Below are positions 1 through 8,619 of a stretch of DNA of 64,000 bases, one piece after another (the stretch's first letter is position 1; each line of letters begins with the position of its first letter). Origin of the DNA: CAZNDN01 sp964571815 (GTDB taxonomy: Bacteria; Fibrobacterota; Chitinivibrionia; Chitinivibrionales; WJKA01); contig CAZNDN010000005.1 in the NCBI GenBank assembly GCA_964571815.1, positions 14,242 to 78,241 of the forward strand, in the 5' to 3' direction. The notes under the pieces are model-generated. The model was given only the letters and a program-made list of their open reading frames with translations, ran no database searches and was not told where the DNA came from. The translations under genes were made by a program, and so were the position numbers.

Positions 1-1201
1 CCCGCTGGTCGCTGCCGGCCGAATACGCCCCAATCTGAATGAAATCTTCGTTTTCCCGGTACGCCGCCATGTAGTCCTTGAGACGGGCGGCTACGGATGC
101 GTGCTGACTGCCGATCACATCGGACATGCACCGTGAAATACTCTCCAGCACGTCGATTGCCGGATAGTGATTGCGATGGGCAAGGCGGCGGGAGAGTACG
201 ATGTGTCCGTCGAGGACGCTCCGGGCCGAATCGGCAATGGGCTCATCCATGTCGTCGGCCTCCACCAGCACGGTGAACATCCCCGTGATCGTACCGGTAT
301 CGGAGGTGCCGGCGCGCTCGAGCAATTGGGGCAGCATGGCGAACACCGACGGTGTATAGCCCTTGGTGGCCGGGGGCTCCCCGACCGCGAGTCCTATCTC
401 GCGCTGAGCGGTTGCCAGGCGGGTCAGGGAGTCGATCATGAAGAGCACGTCCTTGCCCATGTCCCTGAAATACTCGGCCATTGCCGCGGCCACCATGGCC
501 CCTTTGAGCCTGATCAGCGCGGGCTGGTCCGAGGTGGCAACCACCACAACCGAGCGCCGCAGGCCCTCTTCACCGAGATCCCGCTCCAGAAACTCCCGCA
601 CCTCCCTGCCGCGCTCACCGATCAAGGCAATCACGTTGACATCCGATCGACAATTCTGCGCCATCATGCCCATCAGAATGCTCTTGCCCACACCGCTGCC
701 GGAGAAGATCCCGACACGCTGTCCCTTGCCCACCGACGTGAACCCGTCGATTGCCCGAATCCCGGTCTCGAACTGTTCGGTGATTCTCTTGCGCTGCAGG
801 GGGTTGGGAATCCGGGAGAAGGCGGGCCGATGGCGCTCGATTTTCAGCGCCCCGTTGCCGTCGATGGGTCGCCCGAGCCCGTCAACCACTCTCCCGGTAA
901 GCTTCGGACCCACCCCCACCATCAGGGGATGCTTGGTCGACACCACACTGAGGCCGGGATGAATTCCCTCGATCGGACCCAGCGGCATGAGCAGCGTACG
1001 ATTCTTGCGGAACCCCACCACTTCGGCCCTGCCCGCCTGCAGGCCGTTGCGCTCCAGCAGGCAGACATCGCCCACCGATGCGGTCGGACCGGTCGATTCG
1101 ATGAGAAGCCCGATAACTTCGGTGACCCTCCCGTGAATGCGCACCGGTTCCGCCCGCGCGATTGTCTGGAAGACCGGCTGAAACTGTACGTCCGTATTCA
1201 T
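1..1201 (-). CDS. fliI: Flagellar export ATPase FliI (C-terminus cut by window edge)
   Basis: FliI is the cytoplasmic ATPase of the flagellar type III export apparatus and works with FliH and FliJ. The reverse-strand frame is open for 400 codons from ATG 1201 to the window edge. It shows a P-loop (GSGVGKS, about residues 158-164), a Walker B segment (VLFMIDSLTR, about 242-251) and the GERGREV and GEPPATKGY motifs of F1-beta/FliI ATPases. The family is about 440 residues, so roughly the last 40 lie outside the window. A GGGAAG-like ribosome site precedes the ATG. The gene is last in the flgB-fliI run, 24 bp after fliH. Identification is secure. Confidence 0.95.
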   Translation of the reverse strand, partial: MNTDVQFQPVFQTIARAEPVRIHGRVTEVIGLLIESTGPTASVGDVCLLERNGLQAGRAEVVGFRKNRTLLMPLGPIEGIHPGLSVVSTKHPLMVGVGPKLTGRVVDGLGRPIDGNGALKIERHRPAFSRIPNPLQRKRITEQFETGIRAIDGFTSVGKGQRVGIFSGSGVGKSILMGMMAQNCRSDVNVIALIGERGREVREFLERDLGEEGLRRSVVVVATSDQPALIRLKGAMVAAAMAEYFRDMGKDVLFMIDSLTRLATAQREIGLAVGEPPATKGYTPSVFAMLPQLLERAGTSDTGTITGMFTVLVEADDMDEPIADSARSVLDGHIVLSRRLAHRNHYPAIDVLESISRCMSDVIGSQHASVAARLKDYMAAYRENEDFIQIGAYSAGSDQR

Positions 1202-1225
1202 GCGCACCCACTTCCCGCGAAAGCG

Positions 1226-2179
1226 TTACCGGTCCGGCGACGGCGGCGTTTCGGCGCCGTCGGTTTCGACTTCGCCGGTTTCGGCTCCCTCCACGGCCCC
1301 GGTCTCCGCGGTCTCGCTGCTCCGGGCCGCGATCCGGGGGTCTGAAGCCGCGGAATCCTCCTGCGCCGCCGTCGACGTGACGCTGTCCCAGACGCGCTCG
1401 ACCAGCTCCCGCAGCTCATCGTACTGAACCCCCACACGCGCGTCGACATCCCCGGCATTGGACTCGATAACGCATCCTCCCTTGTCAACCCGCGGGTCGG
1501 CCGTAATCCGCATGTCACCCAACCGGTCGGTTACACTTTTCCAGAACGCCTCGTTGCGCGAGACCACCTCGTAGTCCTCCTCGGCAACACGAACCCTGAG
1601 GTTGTCCCGGTCGGCGATGTAGGAAACGGCCTTGCGAATGGTGGAGAGAACGATATCGTCGTTGGTCGACAGTTCCGTATCGAGGATCTTGCGGGCCACG
1701 GCAAAGGCCAGGCGCAGCAAGGTGTGGTGAGACTCGGCGTAGATACGACGGCGCGAGGATTCGAAGCGCTCGATAAACGACACCGTCGTTTCGGACAGCT
1801 CTCCGATGCGCGAATCAAACTCCCGACGCGCTTCCTCTTTTCCTTTCCGTGCCCCTTCAGCTTCGCCTTCGCTCCTGCCGCGCTCGAATTCCCGGCGCGC
1901 TTTTTCCTCCGATTCGCTCTTCTGCTTCTCAAGACGGCTCTTGAGTTCGGCAACACTCTTTTCGAGCTGGAGAAGCCGCTGCTCCTGTTCGCTCAGCGCC
2001 GGTTTCTTTCTTCCCTCAATATGAAATTCTTCGAAATCCAGGGGGCGGCAGGCAAAGGTTTGTCCGCTCTCGCCTTTCTTGAGGATCTTCCGCAGACCGA
2101 CCGTCGCGGGGTCCCTGGACTCCAGCACGTAGTCGATCAGCGCCGAGATTTCGTCGTGTGAGAATGTTCGTGAACTCAT
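1226..2179 (-). CDS. fliH: Flagellar export-apparatus protein FliH
   Basis: FliH is the peripheral-stalk-like regulator that binds FliI and links it to the C-ring. The 317-residue product has a charged N-terminus, a Glu/Lys/Arg-rich coiled coil at about residues 65-130 with Gly-spaced repeats (RGRSEGEAEG), and the conserved C-terminal FliH/VATPase-E-type region (about 140-270, containing LRLAFAVARKIL and DPRVDKGGCVIES). The last 45 residues form an acidic Ala/Glu/Thr-rich tail that is longer than usual and unlikely to be structured. It lies 17 bp downstream of fliG and upstream of fliI. The family assignment rests on coiled-coil pattern, C-terminal motif and position. Confidence 0.92.
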   Translation of the reverse strand: MSSRTFSHDEISALIDYVLESRDPATVGLRKILKKGESGQTFACRPLDFEEFHIEGRKKPALSEQEQRLLQLEKSVAELKSRLEKQKSESEEKARREFERGRSEGEAEGARKGKEEARREFDSRIGELSETTVSFIERFESSRRRIYAESHHTLLRLAFAVARKILDTELSTNDDIVLSTIRKAVSYIADRDNLRVRVAEEDYEVVSRNEAFWKSVTDRLGDMRITADPRVDKGGCVIESNAGDVDARVGVQYDELRELVERVWDSVTSTAAQEDSAASDPRIAARSSETAETGAVEGAETGEVETDGAETPPSPDR

Positions 2180-2196
2180 CGCGGCACCGTCCGTGT

Positions 2197-3264
2197 CTAT
2201 ACCACGACTTCTTCTTCACCGCCGCGGCCGCTTATGATAATCTCCCCGTCCTCTTCCAGCCGACGGATGACATCGACGATACGCTGCTGCACATCCTCCA
2301 CGTCGCGCAGCCGCACCGGTCCCATATACTCCATCTCCTCCTTGATCATCTCACCGGCGCGCGAAGACATGTTGCGGAAGAACTTCTCCTGCAGCTCCTC
2401 ACTGGCGCCTTTCAGGGCAACCGAAAGCTCCTTGGTGTCGACTTCCTTGAGCACCCGCTGCATCGAGCGATCGTCAAGCAGCATGACATCCTCGAACACG
2501 AACATGAGGTTCTTGATCTCGGTGGCCAGCTCCGGGTTCTCCCGCTCGAGGTTGCCGAGAATGTTCTTCTCCGCGCCGCGGTCGACACTGTTGAGCATCT
2601 CCGCAACCGCTTTCACTCCGCCGATCTGCGACACATCGCCGCCGAACAGCGATTTTACCTGGTCGGCAAGCACTTCCTCCACCTGGTGCAGCGTATCGGG
2701 CGAGATGCTCTCCATGGTCGCGATACGCGTGGCCACGTCAACCTGCAGCTCCTGCGGCAGCGCGGAGATGATGCCGGCCGCGTTGGACCCTTCCATGTGC
2801 GCCAGCAGCAGGGCGATGGTCTGAGGGTGCTCCTTCTGGATGAAATTGACGAGTTGCTTGGGATCGACGTTCTCCAGGAGGTTGAACCCGGTCGTACGAA
2901 TGCTCTCCTGGATCTTGTCGAGGATCTCTTTTGCCTTGCGCGGGCCCAGGGCCTGCTCCAGAATCTCCTGCGCGTAGTCGAGTCCGCCCTGGGAGACATA
3001 CTGCTGCGCCATCGCCAGGTTGTGGAACTCTTCGAGCACCGCTTCGCGCACTTCCGAAGAGATATTATCGAGCCGGGCTATTTCGGTGGAAAGCATCTCC
3101 ACTTCGCTCTCGTCGAGGTTCTTGAACACCATCGACGATGCCTCGCTGCCCAGCGCAACCATGACAATGGCCGCCTTGGCGCGGCCCGAGAGACCGCCGG
3201 TCAGCGCGGCGGGGCTCTTCTTGTCCTCCTGTTTGTAGGTCTCCTTGTAGAATCCCTGCGGCAT
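2197..3264 (-). CDS. fliG: Flagellar motor switch protein FliG
   Basis: FliG couples the stator to the rotor and sits on the cytoplasmic face of the MS ring. The 355-residue protein has the FliG N, middle and C domains. The middle-domain EHPQT motif (EHPQTIALLLAHM) and the C-terminal torque helix region (MSSRAGEMIKEEMEYMGPVR) are plain. The open frame runs upstream to 3360, but the first 32 codons look non-coding. ATG 3264 follows AGGGAAGAG and gives a normal FliG start, so I use it. This leaves about 127 bp between fliF and fliG. Confidence in the family is very high. Confidence 0.96.
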   Translation of the reverse strand: MPQGFYKETYKQEDKKSPAALTGGLSGRAKAAIVMVALGSEASSMVFKNLDESEVEMLSTEIARLDNISSEVREAVLEEFHNLAMAQQYVSQGGLDYAQEILEQALGPRKAKEILDKIQESIRTTGFNLLENVDPKQLVNFIQKEHPQTIALLLAHMEGSNAAGIISALPQELQVDVATRIATMESISPDTLHQVEEVLADQVKSLFGGDVSQIGGVKAVAEMLNSVDRGAEKNILGNLERENPELATEIKNLMFVFEDVMLLDDRSMQRVLKEVDTKELSVALKGASEELQEKFFRNMSSRAGEMIKEEMEYMGPVRLRDVEDVQQRIVDVIRRLEEDGEIIISGRGGEEEVVV

Positions 3265-3391
3265 ACGCTCACTCTTCCCTGAGGTGGTGAAAAGCGGGGC
3301 TTCCCCCGGTCCTGCCGTCGTACTCCAATTATAACGGAGGTGCGCCACCCCCCGCAACATCGCCGCGCCCCCGGGCGCGACCGGTGTTTCT

Positions 3392-4927
3392 TTACTTGCC
3401 CCCCGGCGACGGAGGAGGTTCGTTGAGCCACTGACGAATAATCGTGGCGATATTCACGGGTTGTTCCCTGGAGAGCATCTCGACCCGGTCCAATATCTCC
3501 GAGCTGCGCTTCATGTCTTCGGGCACATCTTCGGGCACCTCATCGGGGACCCCCAGGGGTTCGACGGCCGGCAGGGGCGGGTTCATGGCCTCGGCCACGG
3601 TTCGGGCCAGGTAGCGCAGGAAGAAGATGAATACCAAAGCCAGAATGAACGCGGCTGCGTACTTGGCGATCATCAACCGGAATGCCCGTATTTCCTGCCG
3701 CTTGATCGCTTCCTGCTGCTTGCGCAGATATTCGTTGTCGAAACGCAGGTTGCTCACGACAATCCGATCCCCCCGGGCCACGTCGTAGCCCACCGCGTTT
3801 TTCACCATCTCTTCGATTTCCTGCACCTCTTCGACCGTACGGGCCACGTACTGCTCCTCACCCTCCCCGCCGGCTTCATACTTCCCGTCGACCGCCACCG
3901 AAACGGTCAGTCGCTTCACATTGCCGACTTCCCCCACGATACTCTCCATCACCTTGTCGATCTCGTAATTGGTAAGTGAGCGCTCTTTCTGATGATCGCC
4001 GGTGGGGGCGTTTTTCGTCGTCTCGTCGATCCGCTCCTCCGATCGAACGACACGACTCTCCGGATCGTACTTCTCCAGATTCCGCTCCACGCGGTCGAAG
4101 TCCAGATCGACCGAAGCCTTGACGAAGGCCTTCCCCGGCCCAAGCACTCCCACCAGCATCTGCTCGCTCTTCTTCTCCAGGTATCGCTCCACCTTCTGCT
4201 GCAGCTCCAGGTTGCGTGAACCGGCCAGGGCGGTTTCATCGCCGCCCATCGGGTCCGACAACAATCGGCCGTCGTAGTCGACCACCGAGATGTGCTGCGG
4301 CTCCAGCCCTTCCACACTCGCCGACACCAGGTGCGTTATCGCCCGGACATTGTCTGTGCTCAGTTCCCCGCCGACACGGGCCCGCAACACCACCGAGGCC
4401 GTGGGGTCCTGCTGTTGATCCAGAAAAATGGTCGGTTCGGGCACCACGATATGCACCCGCGCCGCCTTGACTTCCTCAAGCCCTTCGATCGTACGCCGCA
4501 GTTCGCCCTCGAGCGCACGACGGGCATTGATCTTCTGGACGAAATCAGTCATGGCCAGGTTCGTCTTGTCGAATATCTCGTAGCCGACACCGCGTGACTC
4601 GGGCAAGCCCTCACGAGCAAGAGCCATGCGGATTTCGTAGAGCTGCTTCGCCTCCACCATCACCGTCCGTCCGTCGTCACGAAGCTTGTACGAATACCCC
4701 GATTCATCGAGCTTCTCCGTAATAACCGCCGCTTCCCTGACCGGGAGGTCGGAATAGAGAGGGCGGTAGCCCGACACCGAAGGGGAACTCCGAGTCCAGA
4801 GCAATAATCCGATAAGCCCGAAGACCGTGAACGCGACCAGCGACGACGTAATGATCTTCTGCTGCAGGGAAAGACGCTGCCAGACGGCCGAAAGCTGGGC
4901 TATGAGTTGTCTGAAAAATTCCGCCAT
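3392..4927 (-). CDS. fliF: Flagellar MS-ring protein FliF
   Basis: FliF forms the inner-membrane MS ring on which the basal body is built. The protein is 511 residues, with a first membrane helix at about 25-47, the YscJ/FliF ring-building region (NLAMTDFVQKINARRALEGELRRTI and ARVHIVVPEPTIFL), a second membrane helix near 430-455, and a short cytoplasmic tail that normally docks FliG. An AGGAGACAGG ribosome site precedes ATG 4927. Family members are usually 520-570 residues, so the tail here is on the short side. It lies between fliE and fliG in the basal-body operon. Confidence 0.96.
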   Translation of the reverse strand: MAEFFRQLIAQLSAVWQRLSLQQKIITSSLVAFTVFGLIGLLLWTRSSPSVSGYRPLYSDLPVREAAVITEKLDESGYSYKLRDDGRTVMVEAKQLYEIRMALAREGLPESRGVGYEIFDKTNLAMTDFVQKINARRALEGELRRTIEGLEEVKAARVHIVVPEPTIFLDQQQDPTASVVLRARVGGELSTDNVRAITHLVSASVEGLEPQHISVVDYDGRLLSDPMGGDETALAGSRNLELQQKVERYLEKKSEQMLVGVLGPGKAFVKASVDLDFDRVERNLEKYDPESRVVRSEERIDETTKNAPTGDHQKERSLTNYEIDKVMESIVGEVGNVKRLTVSVAVDGKYEAGGEGEEQYVARTVEEVQEIEEMVKNAVGYDVARGDRIVVSNLRFDNEYLRKQQEAIKRQEIRAFRLMIAKYAAAFILALVFIFFLRYLARTVAEAMNPPLPAVEPLGVPDEVPEDVPEDMKRSSEILDRVEMLSREQPVNIATIIRQWLNEPPPSPGGK

Positions 4928-5002
4928 GAAATCCTGTCTCCTTCATCGACGCCCGCTCGTCCTCCCCGACGAACCAGGGCGCAATCCTGTCGCCGCCGCG
5001 GC

Positions 5003-5308
5003 TTACAGCCGCATGCGCAGCACCTCCTGATAGGCGTCCATCACCTTGTTGCGAATCTCCATCATCATGTTGAATGCCACGTTGGCCTCTTGCACGGCGC
5101 TCATCACCTGGTGAACATCGGTAATCTCCCCCGCTACCATCTTCTCGATCGACTTGTCCGCTTTCACCTGCATGTCGTTGACGTTCTTCATCGTCTCCTT
5201 GAGCGTTTCCTTGAACGATGGAACGTCCTTGCGCTCGCCCCCGATTCGTGCACTCTTCCTCGGCCCCCCACCTTCCCGCAGCGGTCCGACGGGATTGATC
5301 CGGTTCAT
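5003..5308 (-). CDS. fliE: Flagellar hook-basal body protein FliE
   Basis: FliE is the small rod/MS-ring adaptor. The 101-residue product carries the FliE signature at the end (VQEANVAFNMMMEIRNKVMDAYQEVLRMRL, given here only as landmarks VAFNMMMEIRNK and YQEVLRMRL). The frame is open further upstream, but ATG 5308 is preceded by GGAGGACACCCAAC and gives the standard length. It is the fourth gene of the operon, after a small unidentified ORF, and is followed about 75 bp later by fliF. Confidence 0.93.
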   Translation of the reverse strand: MNRINPVGPLREGGGPRKSARIGGERKDVPSFKETLKETMKNVNDMQVKADKSIEKMVAGEITDVHQVMSAVQEANVAFNMMMEIRNKVMDAYQEVLRMRL

Positions 5309-5433
5309 GTTGGGTGTCCTCCGAAAAGGCTTGTGCAGTCCGGCGCTACAACCCGGCTCGATTGAATGATTTTCCTGTACCCTCACACTATAGTATAGTT
5401 ATCGACTCCGATCCCGCAAATCATCAGCCCGTC

Positions 5434-5673
5434 TCAGGCATAGGCGTCGAAGCGCGTCCCGAGGATCCGCCCGCGGTTCGCTTTCCCGCCGCCTTCCGGC
5501 GCCGATACATTCCGTGCTCGTGCCGGCGCGGAACTCCGCCCCGCGTCCGGGGCAATCGGCACGTGTTCCCGCCCGCGGACCCGATTCAGACCGGGATTGC
5601 GCGCCTGTGCTCCACGGGCCAGTCTCTGGAACTCAGCCCACCTGCCCGTCCCTCCTACCGTGTCGATCCCCAT
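5434..5673 (-). CDS. Small unidentified ORF inside the flagellar operon
   Basis: This is a 79-residue reading frame between flgC and fliE. It begins 27 bp after the flgC stop with GGGAGGCGAGCGTC before ATG 5673, one of the better ribosome sites of the operon. The product is basic and Arg/Gly/Ala-rich, has no membrane segment or signal peptide, and ends GRILGTRFDAYA. I do not recognise a family. The good ribosome site, same-strand position and spacing argue that it is translated; low-complexity composition argues for caution. A role in rod or export assembly would be only an inference from position. Confidence 0.6.
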   Translation of the reverse strand: MGIDTVGGTGRWAEFQRLARGAQARNPGLNRVRGREHVPIAPDAGRSSAPARARNVSAPEGGGKANRGRILGTRFDAYA

Positions 5674-5700
5674 GACGCTCGCCTCCCGCTACCGACGACG

Positions 5701-6207
5701 CTACAACTGCAGCGCCTGCATCAGCATGCCCTTGGTGGCGTTGAACGCCGTTACATTCGCCTCGTAGGCCCGCGTAGCCGCAATCATATCGGTCATTTCC
5801 TGCACCGGATTGATATTGGGCTGGGCCACATACCCGTCCTGGTCGGCGTCCGGATGCGACGGGTCGTGAACCATCTTCGGCGGACGCGTGTCCTTGCGGA
5901 TCTCGGCAACCCGGACGCCCCTGCCGAAAAAACGTTCGTCGCGCGGAAAATTGTCCGGTGGGATGGGAAGATGCCGCTCGGTGGTCTGCATCCCCCGGAG
6001 CCCCTCCCGCTTGTTCACCAGACGCGTGTCCTTGTCTTCGGATTCGGCCGTGAACACGACATACTCCCTGCGATACGGCCCCCCTTCAGCCGTCCGCGTC
6101 GTCTCGATATTGGCCAGATTGGACGAAATCGCGTTCTGGCGAATGCGCTGGGCCCGCATGCCCGATGCGCTTATGCGCAAACCCGAAAAGATCCCGTTAA
6201 CCGGCAT
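5701..6207 (-). CDS. flgC: Flagellar basal-body rod protein FlgC
   Basis: FlgC is a proximal rod subunit exported through the flagellar secretion channel. The 168-residue protein has the N-terminal rod motif (SGLRISASGMRAQR followed by NAISSNLANIETT) and the C-terminal motif (NINPVQEMTDMIAATRAYEANV with a final helix), both diagnostic of FlgC. The central region is somewhat longer than in short FlgC proteins of about 140 residues. GAGGAG precedes ATG 6207. It lies 34 bp after flgB and upstream of the small ORF and fliE. Confidence 0.95.
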   Translation of the reverse strand: MPVNGIFSGLRISASGMRAQRIRQNAISSNLANIETTRTAEGGPYRREYVVFTAESEDKDTRLVNKREGLRGMQTTERHLPIPPDNFPRDERFFGRGVRVAEIRKDTRPPKMVHDPSHPDADQDGYVAQPNINPVQEMTDMIAATRAYEANVTAFNATKGMLMQALQL

Positions 6208-6241
6208 ACGCTACTCCTCGGTGAGGCGAAGTACCTCTCCG

Positions 6242-6676
6242 CTACTGCTGCAACGGCAGACTTCTCGCCTGAATCGCGGCATTGAGCTTCCTGTATGCGC
6301 CGCGGGCGAACCGAATCCCGTAGTTGAAAAGTATCTGGTTCTCGGCCAGTTTGGCCATCTCGGTATCGATATCCACGTTGTTGACCCCGCTGGGCAGTGT
6401 CTGATCGACCGGGCGCTCCACCGAAGGATTGACCCGCCCGGCGTCCTTGCGCCCGATCGGCATGTGTCCCGCGTCGGTAGTGGTTCCTTTCAGCTTCGTC
6501 CGGTCAAGAGCTTCGCGCAACTCCTCCTCAAAAGAGACTTCGAGCCGATGATAGCCGGGGGTGTTCACGTTCGCAATGTTGTTTCCGATCACCCTCGAAC
6601 GCAACATCGCCGCATCGAGGCTCTTTTTCACCGCCGGCAGAGCGGTCCTTTGAAAGAGAAGCTCATTAGGCATCAC
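6242..6676 (-). CDS. flgB: Flagellar basal-body rod protein FlgB
   Basis: FlgB is a proximal rod subunit and the first gene of the basal-body operon. The 144-residue product shows the rod N-terminal signature (LRSRVIGNNIANVNTPGYHR) and a C-terminal FlgB segment (NNVDIDTEMAKLAENQILFN). GGAAAGGTGG stands just before ATG 6676. A sigma-54-type promoter lies about 70 bp upstream, so expression probably needs RpoN and a flagellar NtrC-family activator. Confidence 0.95.
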   Translation of the reverse strand: MMPNELLFQRTALPAVKKSLDAAMLRSRVIGNNIANVNTPGYHRLEVSFEEELREALDRTKLKGTTTDAGHMPIGRKDAGRVNPSVERPVDQTLPSGVNNVDIDTEMAKLAENQILFNYGIRFARGAYRKLNAAIQARSLPLQQ

Positions 6677-6742
6677 ACCACCTTTCCATCACGGTTGAAG
6701 GGCCGCACACACGCTTTGGACGCGACAGCCTGTCAATGAGAG

Positions 6743-6760
6743 AAGCAATCGGGGTGCCAA
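6743..6760 (-). promoter_or_regulatory. Sigma-54 (RpoN) promoter of the flgB operon
   Basis: On the minus strand the sequence reads TTGGCAC-CCCGA-TTGCTT. This matches the sigma-54 consensus (TGGCAC, five bases, TTGC), with the GG and GC elements correctly spaced. The predicted start near 6733 gives a leader of about 57 nt before the flgB ATG at 6676. RpoN control of basal-body genes through an NtrC-family flagellar activator is well established in other motile bacteria. The activator gene is not in this window. Confidence 0.8.
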
Positions 6761-7044
6761 GTCCGCGTGATTCCTCCCCGGCACATCCGATCCACCGCCG
6801 GTTTGTCACAAAACATTGTTCTGCAGCTACTTACAACGACATCTTGTGTCCGGTGTTCCCGGCTTTACACCCCGGGGGCTAAAGTTATTCGCGAATCGAC
6901 CGATATGGGCCGGACGAATTTGCCCGGTCGGGCGGAAGGTTTTACCGGGAAATCGAGGTGTGGCACAAGGGGGATTGAGGGCCAACCGGACCATGTCCGT
7001 GCGCCTGGATTCCGGAAGGATAGTGCCGCGCCCCCCCCCTCCCT

Positions 7045-7074
7045 TTGATCGAGGAAAGTTTGCGTATGTATATT
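7045..7074 (+). promoter_or_regulatory. Probable sigma-70 promoter of the FKBP gene
   Basis: TTGATC at 7045-7050 and TATATT at 7069-7074 are separated by 18 bp. The predicted start is near 7081, giving a leader of about 85 nt that contains the short AACACCT/AGGTGTT inverted repeat. No sigma-54 element faces this way. Confidence 0.5.
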
Positions 7075-7165
7075 CCTGAAAGCTGAGAACACCTTTGCGG
7101 TTCTTGTGTGTAAATGAGGTGTTTGCATGTACGGCCGCACTCACTCCTTTCGAAAGGAGCCGCCC

Positions 7166-7621
7166 ATGGCCAAGGCAACAACGGGTGACACGGTCAAAGT
7201 CGCGTACACCGGAACGTTGAAAGACGGCACTGTGTTTGATAAGGCCGGCAGCGAGAAACCGATTCAGTTCACGCTCGGCAACAAGCAGCTTATCTCCGGT
7301 TTCGAGCAGGCCGTTGAGGGAATGGAAGTCGGGGAAAAGAAATCATTCTCTCTCTCCAGCGACCAGGCCTACGGTGAGTACAACCAAAACGCCGTGGTCG
7401 AGACGTCCCGCAACGTACTGCCCGACAATGTCGAGCCCGAAGTGGGCATGCGTCTGCAGGCACAGGACCGCAACGGCAATCCCGTCCCGGTCGTCATCTC
7501 CGAGCTGGCTGAATCAACGGTCAAGCTCGACGCCAACCATCCGCTGGCAGGCAAGGACCTTTCCTTCGAGGTCGAACTGGTCGACATTCAGGACAAGGGC
7601 GACGAGCAGGAGGCGTCGTAA
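7166..7621 (+). CDS. FKBP-type peptidyl-prolyl isomerase, SlyD-like
   Basis: This is a cytoplasmic prolyl isomerase/chaperone. The 151-residue product matches the SlyD architecture: an FKBP half-domain (VKVAYTGTLKDGTVFDKA, QFTLGNKQLISGFEQAVEGM, and GEKKSFSLSSDQAYGEYN), an inserted chaperone flap at about 75-120, then the closing FKBP strand (LSFEVELVDI). It lacks the His-rich metal-binding tail of E. coli SlyD and ends in an acidic stretch. A strong AAAGGAG ribosome site fixes ATG 7166 over an ATG 39 bp upstream. It appears to be a single-gene unit. Confidence 0.93.
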   Translation: MAKATTGDTVKVAYTGTLKDGTVFDKAGSEKPIQFTLGNKQLISGFEQAVEGMEVGEKKSFSLSSDQAYGEYNQNAVVETSRNVLPDNVEPEVGMRLQAQDRNGNPVPVVISELAESTVKLDANHPLAGKDLSFEVELVDIQDKGDEQEAS

Positions 7622-7826
7622 GCCTGCCGGGCAGCCATAGTTGCGATTAGGATAGGCCCGACCGGTTCCGCCCGGCGCTCCAATCGGCGGCGTCGGGCGC
7701 CTTCCACCCCATGCGGCAACGCAAGGGGCCAACGCTTTTTGTATTTTCTAATCCGTGTGGTCTGGACGCAAGCGCGTGGTTCTTTCCCTGCGTCCCGGCG
7801 GTACCCCTGACAGGCGAGGACGGTCG

Positions 7827-8426
7827 ATGACGGAACCCGGAACTGCGAGGCCATTGATTGCGCTTGACTACGACGGTACGATAGCCAACACGAATTTCTC
7901 CAAAAGGATGTGGATCAGGGAACATCTCGATATGGACGTTCCGGAGTGGAAGTGCGATCGGACCAACTGTGTCGGAATCATCGGCGTGGACAATTACGAA
8001 CGAATGGGCGAGTATGTCTACGGTCCGGAGGCGAGCCGTGGTGCCAAGCCCGTAGCCGGTTCGCTGCGCACGATCAAACAACTCTCCCGCCTCTTCGATC
8101 TGGCCATTGTGACGGCCCGGTCCGAGGAGCGTATTGCCTACGCCCGGGAATGGCTCAAAACCTGTTCGCTCAGCAGTCACATATCCGACATCATCCCGCG
8201 GGGGGGACGTGAGAAGCTCGACATCGCGCGCGAACTGGGCGCCGATGCGCTTCTGGATGATGACGTGCGGCACCTCAAGCCGTCGGAGGATATCCCGATT
8301 ATCAGATACTGTCTTGCCCCGGGCAAAACCATGGCACTGACCTATGAGCAGGGCATCATCTACGTTCGAACGTGGATCGCTTTCAAGAAACACGTGAAGA
8401 CGAGTCTCACCGGACAATACGGCTGA
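7827..8426 (+). CDS. HAD-superfamily phosphatase (deoxynucleotidase-like)
   Basis: This is a 199-residue soluble HAD hydrolase. Motif I is DYDGTI (both catalytic Asp present), motif II is the T of VTARSEE, a Lys follows in GGREKLD, and the acidic motif is LLDDDVRHL. The small helical cap after motif I resembles the C0/C1 caps of the 5'(3')-deoxynucleotidase and NIF-like groups, but substrate cannot be called from sequence. ATG 7827 is preceded by GCGAGGACGG and chosen over upstream open frame. It precedes the transglutaminase/ATP-grasp operon by about 190 bp and may or may not be co-transcribed. Confidence 0.82.
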   Translation: MTEPGTARPLIALDYDGTIANTNFSKRMWIREHLDMDVPEWKCDRTNCVGIIGVDNYERMGEYVYGPEASRGAKPVAGSLRTIKQLSRLFDLAIVTARSEERIAYAREWLKTCSLSSHISDIIPRGGREKLDIARELGADALLDDDVRHLKPSEDIPIIRYCLAPGKTMALTYEQGIIYVRTWIAFKKHVKTSLTGQYG

Positions 8427-8619
8427 GGGGCGGCGTGACCGGGGGAGAGAAAGGAACCCCCGCCGCCGCGGCTGTTACCGTTGCACTGTGGGAGTCGAGA
8501 CGGACGCGCGCTCCCGGCCGGTGCTTCACGTGTGGCCGTGTTGGATTTCTCCCGGATCGTTATCGGATACCGTAGCCGGCACGGTGACGTTGGAATCCGT
8601 TGCAGAACGGAAAGAGTGC

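Larger units (their letters stand above)
6677..7165. other. Divergent intergenic region flgB / FKBP
   Basis: These 489 bp separate the flagellar operon (leftward) from the FKBP gene (rightward). They hold a sigma-54-type promoter for flgB and a sigma-70-type promoter for the FKBP gene, listed separately. Near the FKBP start, a 7-bp inverted repeat (AACACCT at 7087-7093, AGGTGTT at 7118-7124) could form a leader hairpin. Small reading frames here have no supporting features, so I see no gene. Confidence 0.6.

Noticed and set aside
167..1345. Plus-strand open frame of 392 codons opposite fliI
   Set aside because: It is the antisense shadow of fliI and the fliH tail; the reverse strand shows clear ATPase motifs and the plus-strand product has none.
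6955..6985. TGGCAC-like element on the plus strand as a second sigma-54 promoter
   Set aside because: The spacing to the following TTGA is 8 instead of 5 bases, and no gene start fits it.
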